From CAZHRJ01 sp964534765 (GTDB taxonomy: Bacteria; Lindowbacteria; 2-12-FULL-62-27): DNA of 10,868 nucleotides. A model generated the notes under the pieces. It was not told the DNA's origin, made no database searches, and saw only the letters and a list, made by a program, of their open reading frames with translations. The position numbers and the translations under genes were made by a program. The stretch covers positions 1 to 10,868 of the forward strand of contig CAZHRJ010000105.1 of NCBI GenBank assembly GCA_964534765.1, read 5' to 3'. Below, in pieces: positions 5,433 to 10,868 of this stretch. Numbering within the stretch: the stretch's first letter is position 1; each line of letters begins with the position of its first letter.

Positions 5433-6031
5433 GATTGTGTCACCCCCGATCGAAGTCTCAACTCGACCGAGACAGTCCGGACAAACTCCTCGAACGGAAA
5501 TCGTTTGCCCGGGCAGTCCTTTTCCTGAAATCGTCCGTGGGGGTAGATCACGTCAGCACTCTCGTGTATCCCGCCGCGGTGCAACGCCACGCACAACCGC
5601 ACCCCACTCTCAAACGCCGCGCGTGACAATTCCTGATCGTTAAAATTCCCCGCAAAACAAATCCCGACACACGATGAATTGACGCCGGCAGGCATCACGA
5701 TCGCCCCGTCCAAAGACCTCGTCGCCTTCGTATGGCTCCCGGGCCGCTGGTGGATCCACCGCGCCTTGTCACCCGCATCCGAAATCCAGATCCCGCCGTC
5801 TTCCTCGATCCCGAAATGATAGCCCATGTCCGAGTATCCACGTCCGCCTTCCGCGACAGGGAGCGTGTGAAAATTCGCATACGCCTGAATATCGTGTCGC
5901 TCCGCCTTCGCGTTCGCCGCGCCGTGATGAAGGACGATCCCAACCCATTCTCGTAAATTGCCGCAGACCACTTTCCATGCGTCAGCGACCTCGATCTTCC
6001 GGATCGGCCAGTTACCGGATGGAGATTCCAC
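5429..6031 (-). CDS. N-acetylmuramoyl-L-alanine amidase (amidase_2 endolysin)
   Basis: 200 aa from a GTG at 6031-6029, overlapping the terminase by 20 bases; the frame stays open further upstream but only as a shadow of the terminase. SD is weak (GGGAAAG about 10 bases upstream). Motifs follow the PGRP/AmpD/T7-lysozyme family: IVLHHGA (32-38, first zinc His), YANFHTL (51-57), SDMGYHFGIEEDGGIW (67-82), GNF, and PHGRFQEKDCPG (164-175), where His165 and Cys173 are the other zinc ligands with the usual 8-residue spacing. The enzyme cleaves the lactoyl-L-alanine amide bond of peptidoglycan. It has no signal peptide and no separate wall-binding domain, so it should depend on the downstream holin for export. 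The local sequence PHGRF replaces the more common GHRDF, but the ligands are kept. Confidence 0.88.
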   Translation of the reverse strand: MESPSGNWPIRKIEVADAWKVVCGNLREWVGIVLHHGAANAKAERHDIQAYANFHTLPVAEGGRGYSDMGYHFGIEEDGGIWISDAGDKARWIHQRPGSHTKATRSLDGAIVMPAGVNSSCVGICFAGNFNDQELSRAAFESGVRLCVALHRGGIHESADVIYPHGRFQEKDCPGKRFPFEEFVRTVSVELRLRSGVTQS

Positions 6032-7691
6032 AGACTTTCGTCTTTCCCGTATGTGTAGGCATGTCCGTTTTCTGCTTGACCGCCCGAAGCTCCACCGTCG
6101 GCACCGCCGCATCCTGCCCGGCCGGCGTCGCCGTCTCCCCCGGAAAATAGTCTTTGTAAAACGCGTACGCGAGACACCGCGCCGCATCGACGATATGGTC
6201 ATCCACCTTCGAATACTTCGGCCGCCCCCGCGACAAATCCACCGTATGATTTCGGAATTGGTAGAGAAGGTCGTCATCATCAGGCAATCCGAGATTCCCT
6301 CTCTGCAACATCGACACCAGCGCGTCCGTCGCCCAGACCTTCGAGTTCTTCCGCATCCCATCTCCCACGACGAGATTGCTCGAAAAATCAAAAGGGAGAA
6401 GCCGGCACCGGAATCCCCCTCGATATTGCAAATTCTCACACACCGGCGCTCCCACGCCCGTCGCGTCGATAGCCATGTCCCGAACCCGAATCTCTTGGTC
6501 CACCGCTTTCAGCACATTTTCAATCTGCGGCCACGATGCCCCGATCAAGGTCAGAATCCCGATGACATCCAAATCGTCACCAGACGCTTCACCGAACAGA
6601 ATCTCGCATGGGCTTCCCGCTGACGTTCCAAGATCGCATCCAATCAAGACTTCCCTCGACGGCGAAGCCACGGCCCAATCATGCAACAGCCGCAACACGT
6701 CCCCTTCCAAATCTTTTGTATCCGCCGCCACCACCCGCACCCTCAAAAACTCCCCCTCGTATATCGCCCGATCGATGCACTCGGCCGTAAACACGCCGGC
6801 CATGATGTTGCCCCAGTTCGCCCGGATCTCGCGGTCGTACCCCTCCGGTCCCAGCTCCTCCAGAAGTTCCCGCTTTTTCTCCTCCGTCATATTCGGATTT
6901 TCTTCGCCGGAAATGTGAAATTCCTTGTACCCCATCTTGGGGTCCGTACACGCCCGGTAGAAATGCTCGCGCTTGCCGGTCGGCGTCGACGACAAAATCG
7001 TCAGCGCCGCCGGCGCATTGATCGACGTCGGCCCCTCCGCCGCCCAGAACGCCTTCGGCATGTAATCCGCCTCGTCGATGATCTTCACGTCGTAAGTCTT
7101 CGACCTCGGCCCTTCGCCTTTGTCGCCCGGTCCCCGAAAATCGATAAAACTCCCGTTCGGCAGGATGATCCTTTTATATGGAGACAGCCGAATCCGTATC
7201 GCCGAATATGTGTGATCGCGCTCGCCTTTTCGTTCGACGCCCTCATGGATCATCGTCCGCATTTCCTCGTTCGATTCCATGAGACTCCGCGTCCGATCAT
7301 AAAGCGTCTCCGCCCAATCGTCCTTCGCCGAAGCCATCAGAATCCTCGCCCCGCGAAGACCCGCCGCCGGCCCGCGCGCGGGCGGATGACCGGAGGGAAT
7401 CCACGGGGTACCTGCCTGTAGGGCGGGTCGGGGACACATCTTCACCCACGCAAAATAGAGCGCGATCAGAGCCAGACACTCGGTCTTCCCGAATTGCCGC
7501 CCAATCCGGTATGCGATCTTGTTGAACCGATGAATCGCCCGGAGCATCTCGTCCTGTCGGGGTCTCATCTGCCAGCCAAATTTTTCATTCGCCCAGAGGA
7601 CGACATCCATCAGCGTGGCAATGCGGCTACGCGCCCCCTCATCCCGAATCTTTGCCAGGTGGGAATCAATCTCGACCGTAGCGGTGCTCAT
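6012..7691 (-). CDS. terL: Phage terminase large subunit (ATPase-nuclease) with an internal repeat-derived insertion
   Basis: 559 aa; ATG at 7691 overlapping the preceding stop (ATGA), with GAGGG upstream. ATPase: Walker A GRQFGKT (64-70), Walker B VKIIDEAD (202-209), coupling motif SSTPTGK (234-240). Nuclease: IGCDLGTS (Asp353), MAIDATGVG (Asp409) and KVDDHIVDAARCLAYA (Asp498/Asp502), the three acidic sites of the RNase H-like packaging nuclease. All catalytic motifs are present. It packages concatemeric DNA into the prohead at the portal. Odd: residues 86-114 (CPRPALQAGTPWIPSGHPPA, then RGPAAGLRG), between ALYFAWVKM and ARILMASAK, look like a low-complexity insert where relatives usually have a short turn. 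The encoding DNA is palindromic. No small terminase subunit, portal or capsid gene is visible in the window. Confidence 0.93.
   Translation of the reverse strand: MSTATVEIDSHLAKIRDEGARSRIATLMDVVLWANEKFGWQMRPRQDEMLRAIHRFNKIAYRIGRQFGKTECLALIALYFAWVKMCPRPALQAGTPWIPSGHPPARGPAAGLRGARILMASAKDDWAETLYDRTRSLMESNEEMRTMIHEGVERKGERDHTYSAIRIRLSPYKRIILPNGSFIDFRGPGDKGEGPRSKTYDVKIIDEADYMPKAFWAAEGPTSINAPAALTILSSTPTGKREHFYRACTDPKMGYKEFHISGEENPNMTEEKKRELLEELGPEGYDREIRANWGNIMAGVFTAECIDRAIYEGEFLRVRVVAADTKDLEGDVLRLLHDWAVASPSREVLIGCDLGTSAGSPCEILFGEASGDDLDVIGILTLIGASWPQIENVLKAVDQEIRVRDMAIDATGVGAPVCENLQYRGGFRCRLLPFDFSSNLVVGDGMRKNSKVWATDALVSMLQRGNLGLPDDDDLLYQFRNHTVDLSRGRPKYSKVDDHIVDAARCLAYAFYKDYFPGETATPAGQDAAVPTVELRAVKQKTDMPTHTGKTKVCGISIR
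7350..7436 (-). repeat. Palindromic GC-rich insert within terL, likely dispersed repeat
   Basis: This 87-bp in-frame stretch encodes terminase residues 86-114. It contains a perfect 14-bp palindrome (7370-7383, GCCCGCGCGCGGGC) nested inside an inverted repeat GACCCGCC (7358-7365) / GGCGGGTC (7412-7419). The encoded PALQAGTPWIP resembles peptides from small dispersed repeats that sometimes occur inside bacterial coding regions. That likeness is from memory and unverified. Confidence 0.5.
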
Positions 7692-9211
7692 CCCTCGTAC
7701 ACCCGGATCGACTTCGGCCTCGCCAGCGCCGCGCGCCTGGCCATCCCTGGAACTGGATCCACCAAAAAAGGACCGAGTGTCTCATAAGCCCTCCGCTCGA
7801 ATTCCCGTTTCTGTGTCTGCATCAGATCCACCCGCCTTGTTCCGACAACGGCCGCGCCGCCGCCTTGCAACGACAACGCGTTCGTGACATTCCAAATCGC
7901 CGCATCGAGCAAAAACGACATGGCCAGTTCCGCACCCCCTCGCCGAAAGCGCGGGTCCGGCAAGTTGGCGTTGGGCTTCAACCGTTCCTGAATAAACGAC
8001 GACGCCTTGATGATCGATCCCACGATGTTTGCGTCGTTGATCTGGAGGGTGCTGTGCCGGTACGTCAGCTCGATGGATTCGGCGCTTTCACCAAGCCACC
8101 GAAATCGGCCGAGAACGTGATCGATTTCATACAGACCCGCGGCGCTCCATACCGGCACGTTCAATCGCCTCACGGTTTCCGTCCCCGGCAGAATCAGGAC
8201 GTGCTCCAGATTCTGAGTGAACGCCACGCCGGTAACGACCGGCACGGTCGTAAACGTCTTGACCACCAGCGCCGTGTCCGAGCCGAACAGAATCTGCATC
8301 TGCAGTTTCATATCCTCCACGTTGATGAACACGACATGCACTTGAAGGATCGTGCCGATACGACTCTGCCGAAACACCCGCACCCGGACGACGACATGCA
8401 CCCCCGCGACCTTCCCGATCTTCGCCTTGATCTTCGCCCGGACGATCGAGTTGACGACGTGAATCATCACAGCCGCCCGTACCGGTGTCGTGGCCCCGAC
8501 CCGCACACGGATCGACACGCTCACTGGAACACGCTGGCCAACCCTCAGTTTCATCACCGCCCGCGTAACGGCCCGCCTTCCAATCCGTACAAGCGTATTC
8601 GCCCGTGTAAACGTATCCCGAACCTGCACAGTCATGGCCGCGCGGCCGATCTGATTCTGTGTGACGGATGCTCGTAGAGTTGCGTAGCTCTGGCGGATCC
8701 CAACCCACCTCGGCGCTGAAATGGAAAAACTGTGCTGTGTCGTGCTGGCCGGATCGGCAAGGAAATCGAGCATTTCGTAATTGAACCATTCACCATGCGA
8801 ATTCCGTCCGGCCAGCGGGTCTCCTCCCGGCGGTCGAACCCAGTACCACCCGACGGACGGCACCCCGCCTATCGTGAACGTCATGACACCGGCCTCCGGC
8901 CCATCCGCATTCACAAAAAACACAGTTACGATTTTATGCGAATCGATGAAGACCTGCAGATTCTGTCCGCCGTCCACATTCGACTCCCCGATGGACGATA
9001 GGTAAAAATTACTGAACCACCCATTAGATTTCGATATGGAGAGGCCGGTCACGAACGAACCTTTGACCCTCTTGATCACCCCATGCCAGACGTGCCCTGT
9101 CGACGGATTGACCTTCGTTTCCAGAACCCTGTCCGTAAAAACAACGACAACGCCAGAATTGAGCCCTGGGAAATAGTCTCCATCTGGGTGTAGCTCCGCC
9201 GGCGTTGTCAT
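7688..9211 (-). CDS. Putative phage structural (tail/baseplate) protein with a central 14-residue repeat array
   Basis: 507 aa; ATG at 9211, nine bases after the preceding stop, with no clear SD, so it probably depends on coupling. Residues 1-175 look like a beta-rich, Gly/aromatic domain (FSNFYLSSIGES, VGWYWVRPPGGDP, GEWFNYEMLDFLAD), possibly a lectin- or laminin-G-like sandwich. Residues 176-298 hold about nine tandem repeats of 13-14 residues with the pattern R-A-x-[MIV]-x-[VL]-x-[VI]-[GR], e.g. RAVMKLRVGQRVPV, SVSIRVRVGATTPV, RAKIKAKIGKVAGV. They are rich in Arg/Val and poor in acidic residues, and suggest a repetitive beta structure. Residues 299-507 are a mixed alpha/beta domain with no motif I recognise. 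It sits directly upstream of terL in the late operon, so a virion role is likely. The family is unknown. Confidence 0.7.
   Translation of the reverse strand: MTTPAELHPDGDYFPGLNSGVVVVFTDRVLETKVNPSTGHVWHGVIKRVKGSFVTGLSISKSNGWFSNFYLSSIGESNVDGGQNLQVFIDSHKIVTVFFVNADGPEAGVMTFTIGGVPSVGWYWVRPPGGDPLAGRNSHGEWFNYEMLDFLADPASTTQHSFSISAPRWVGIRQSYATLRASVTQNQIGRAAMTVQVRDTFTRANTLVRIGRRAVTRAVMKLRVGQRVPVSVSIRVRVGATTPVRAAVMIHVVNSIVRAKIKAKIGKVAGVHVVVRVRVFRQSRIGTILQVHVVFINVEDMKLQMQILFGSDTALVVKTFTTVPVVTGVAFTQNLEHVLILPGTETVRRLNVPVWSAAGLYEIDHVLGRFRWLGESAESIELTYRHSTLQINDANIVGSIIKASSFIQERLKPNANLPDPRFRRGGAELAMSFLLDAAIWNVTNALSLQGGGAAVVGTRRVDLMQTQKREFERRAYETLGPFLVDPVPGMARRAALARPKSIRVYEG
8318..8686 (-). repeat. Tandem 14-residue (42-bp) coding repeats
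   Basis: These bases encode residues 176-298 of the structural protein: about nine degenerate units of 13-14 residues, such as RANTLVRIGRRAVT, RAVMKLRVGQRVPV and RAAVMIHVVNSIV. The DNA copies have diverged. The only exact short match I found is ACGACATGCAC at 8331-8341 and 8391-8401, out of register with the protein repeat. Confidence 0.6.
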
Positions 9212-9220
9212 TGCGTCTGT

Positions 9221-9628
9221 TTACACGGCCAATTCGATCGAATTGATGACGAGTCGCAGCCCCACAAAATTTCCGACGGATGTGCTCGGAGGAATACCAA
9301 GCCGCACGAACATTTGTGTCTCGCTCGGCCCCGCCCCAAGATTCGGCAACGTCAACGCCGCCCCCGGCGTGGCGCCATCCAATCCCGCCGACGTAGTTGC
9401 CAGCCGCACCATAGCCGGATCCAACACCGGATCACTATCGTCGATCGTGATCAAAATGTTTTGATGTTGCCGCGTGGTGTCCGAATTCCGGACAAACAGC
9501 CCCTGATCCCGCGACTGACCGCCCGTCCCGTCAAACGTCACGTCATCAAAAATGTTCGCCCCGGATTGTCCGGCGTCGTCAGCGATTGGCCCTACTCCAC
9601 CGGCCGACTTGAAAAAATGCAGCGCCAT
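9221..9628 (-). CDS. Putative phage structural protein, beta-rich, 135 aa
   Basis: Start at the ATG at 9628, chosen because GGAGGTG (9641-9635) lies 6 bases upstream; the open frame eight codons earlier has no such site. The product begins MALHFFKSAGGVGPIADDAG and shows alternating hydrophobic residues (NIFDDVTFDGTGG, HQNILITIDDSDP, MFVRLGIPPSTSVGNFVGLRLVINSIELAV) with many Gly, Thr and Ser, the look of a beta-sandwich tail, head-decoration or fibre-type protein. It has no signal peptide, membrane span or catalytic motif. It is the first gene of the late operon visible here, followed after 9 bases by the 507-aa protein. No family is recognised; the virion assignment rests on context. Confidence 0.65.
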   Translation of the reverse strand: MALHFFKSAGGVGPIADDAGQSGANIFDDVTFDGTGGQSRDQGLFVRNSDTTRQHQNILITIDDSDPVLDPAMVRLATTSAGLDGATPGAALTLPNLGAGPSETQMFVRLGIPPSTSVGNFVGLRLVINSIELAV

Positions 9629-9648
9629 TGCTCCCACCTCCGGCAGGC

Positions 9649-9677
9649 GCAATGCGTGACGTTTGAGGGGATGTCAA
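9649..9677 (-). promoter_or_regulatory. Possible late-operon promoter (good -35, poor -10)
   Basis: On the minus strand a perfect TTGACA lies at 9677-9672, but 17 bases further on is CATTGC (9654-9649), a poor -10. If used, it would need an activator, as some phage late promoters do. It would start transcription just upstream of the SD at 9641. Speculative. Confidence 0.22.
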
Positions 9678-9784
9678 GCTGCTTCACAGGTCTGCCCGGG
9701 TGTGCCGCTCACCAACAACGTTCCACGCGCCTTCACATACATGCCGAAGGCTTCACGCGCTCCCTATCGCTCCAACGAAGCTCC

Positions 9785-9813
9785 TTGACGCCGGCGCATC
9801 CGTGCCGTAAAAT
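9785..9813 (+). promoter_or_regulatory. Sigma70-type promoter of the secreted protein gene
   Basis: TTGACG (9785-9790), a 17-base spacer, and TAAAAT (9808-9813): five of six matches in each box. The expected start of transcription is near 9819-9821, so the ATG at 9823 would have a leader of only about 2-4 bases. No SD lies before this ATG, which fits a leaderless mRNA. Confidence 0.72.
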
Positions 9814-9822
9814 TCAGCATCC

Positions 9823-10842
9823 ATGAATCTGAGACATCCGCGTTTGTTATGTCGAGTCCCGCTTGCCGCGGTGGCGGCCTTCATGCTCCTCACGTCTTCG
9901 CCGTTGCCGGCCGACGCCGCTTTCTTCACCTTCGGCTGGGAAAAGGAAGGCGCCGTCGTGCAGGAGCAGACCGAAATTTCCCCGACTCGCATCTATCCCG
10001 GCCAGTCGGTCTTTTTCAAGCGCCGCCTTCAGGTGGCGGCGGCCAGTCTGCCTGTGGAGCACGTGGCCTATCGGATGGCCGTTCCATATCTTCCCGATTT
10101 CGATGGGATCGTTTCATGGACGCCGTTGCGTTGCGATCCTTCGACGGGCTGTACGGCTGACCCGGCCCTTCGTAGTCAGGTTTCCTTTCAAGGTCCCGTC
10201 GCCACCCGGCCCGTTTCGTTTTATACGGAGGCCGATTACCTCTGGGATTATTCCCGGCTCGGCGTCTGGAATCCGGGATTTGGCATCGGCGACGATTTCG
10301 AACTGCGGGCCACCCGTCAGGCCCGGCCCGGCGTCTACTACCTGCGCTTTCAACTCCGCTTCGATGTCGTCAACCTGCCCAAATTTGAAGGCATCAAAGT
10401 CTATCAACCCGAACACGTGATCCTGAAACGCCGGGGCGCCGTCACGCCCCGGATCACCATCACCAATACCGGCGATGTTCCCATCCGGTCACTGGCCGTT
10501 GTGGACGAAATATTCGATGGCTGGGCGCCGCCCCGCAACCTTCAGGGCGCCACAGTTTCCGTGCTGGGCGTCGATGGCGCCGAGTATTCGTTGGGCAAAC
10601 AGGACTACACGATTCGGATCGCCGAGACCGGCCGCTTGGAGGTCGTCGTGCAGAATTTCGAGAGCACTGCTTTCGGCCGGACGCTCGACAAAGGCTGGTC
10701 GCTCTGGATCAAATATCCCATGAATTTCGACCGAAAGGCCGATCAGCACATCTACAGTGGCCGCACGTTTGTGACGGCGGTATCGCCTCAAGGCGCCTTC
10801 ACGAAATCGAGTTTCACGACGGGATTGATCGTCAAGGAGTAG
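9823..10842 (+). CDS. Secreted protein with DUF11-like segment, probably a host gene
   Basis: 339 aa. The N-terminus is a standard Sec signal peptide: basic MNLRHPRLLCR, hydrophobic VPLAAVAAFMLLTSS, then PLPADA with probable cleavage before AFFTFG (about residue 33). The rest is beta-rich, with aromatic-Gly stretches (VYYLRFQLRFDVVNLP, 171-186) and a segment TPRITITNTGDVPIRSLAVVDEIFDGW that resembles the DUF11/'conserved repeat' beta-sandwich (NTG-x-V-P-x-x-x-x-x-V-x-D). Two Cys (133 and 139 bp-scale: RCDPSTGC near residue 103) could form a short disulfide loop. There is no C-terminal anchor or sorting signal, so it should be periplasmic, outer-surface or released. Orientation is opposite to the phage late genes, and a housekeeping-type promoter suggests host chromosome rather than phage. 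Function unknown. Confidence 0.75.
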   Translation: MNLRHPRLLCRVPLAAVAAFMLLTSSPLPADAAFFTFGWEKEGAVVQEQTEISPTRIYPGQSVFFKRRLQVAAASLPVEHVAYRMAVPYLPDFDGIVSWTPLRCDPSTGCTADPALRSQVSFQGPVATRPVSFYTEADYLWDYSRLGVWNPGFGIGDDFELRATRQARPGVYYLRFQLRFDVVNLPKFEGIKVYQPEHVILKRRGAVTPRITITNTGDVPIRSLAVVDEIFDGWAPPRNLQGATVSVLGVDGAEYSLGKQDYTIRIAETGRLEVVVQNFESTAFGRTLDKGWSLWIKYPMNFDRKADQHIYSGRTFVTAVSPQGAFTKSSFTTGLIVKE

Positions 10843-10868
10843 AGCCACCTTGATCTAATCATCTTAAC

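Noticed and set aside
6032..6439. An N-terminal extension of the amidase frame to 336 residues
   Set aside because: The extra part is Arg-rich low-quality sequence lying wholly inside the terminase gene. The amidase fold starts only after about 6030, where a GTG start is available.
7350..7436. Intein or frameshift in the terminase
   Set aside because: At about 29 residues the insert is far too short for an intein and lacks splicing motifs. The frame and all catalytic motifs continue on both sides.
8331..8401. Direct repeat ACGACATGCAC 60 bases apart as a recombination site
   Set aside because: It is only 11 bases, lies within the coding repeat region and is best explained by similar VHVV codons.
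1..10868. tRNA genes, insertion sequences, CRISPR arrays
   Set aside because: I found no cloverleaf-like segment, transposase motif, terminal inverted repeat pair or regularly spaced direct repeat on either strand.

Overview
The window looks like one end of a prophage (or a temperate-phage fragment) in a GC-rich bacterium, next to a host chromosomal gene. Phage character rests on a large terminase subunit, an amidase/holin lysis cassette, a phage-type recombination pair and tight packing with 4-nt stop/start overlaps. Strong Shine-Dalgarno (SD) sequences, a secretory signal peptide and a GTA-type holin suggest a bacterial, probably Gram-negative, host. No gene fixes the phylum.

Left half, + strand (65-4689): an early/accessory module. 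It begins with a 308-aa protein whose C-terminus resembles the SSB tip (DDNVPF), then a RecB/Cas4-like PD-(D/E)XK nuclease with an iron-sulfur cysteine set, a 58-aa unknown protein, an intrinsic-terminator-like hairpin, an ArdC-type anti-restriction protein with an HEXXH zincin motif, and two small unknown proteins (82 and 69 aa). Several short perfect hairpins lie between or at the ends of these genes. The strand ends with an AT-richer pair: a STAS-HATPase fusion and a stand-alone DUF4325-like STAS protein. The pair looks like a recently acquired phage moron encoding a two-protein partner-switching or phosphorylation module.

Right half, - strand (9628 down to 4699): a late module transcribed toward the early one. 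In transcription order it holds a 135-aa beta-rich putative structural protein, a 507-aa structural protein with a central array of about nine 14-residue repeats, the large terminase subunit, an amidase_2 endolysin, a GTA_holin_3TM-type holin and an XhlA-like coiled-coil/membrane protein. The terminase carries about 29 foreign-looking residues just after Walker A, encoded by a palindromic GC-rich stretch that resembles a small dispersed repeat. The two modules converge with a 9-nt gap at 4690-4698.

Far right, + strand (9785-10842): a well-formed sigma70-type promoter abuts the start codon of a secreted 339-aa protein with a signal peptide and a DUF11-like segment. This looks like a host gene, so the phage/host boundary probably lies within 9629-9784.

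The best candidates for something undescribed are the STAS-HATPase/STAS pair, the repeat insertion in the terminase, and the 14-residue repeat protein.
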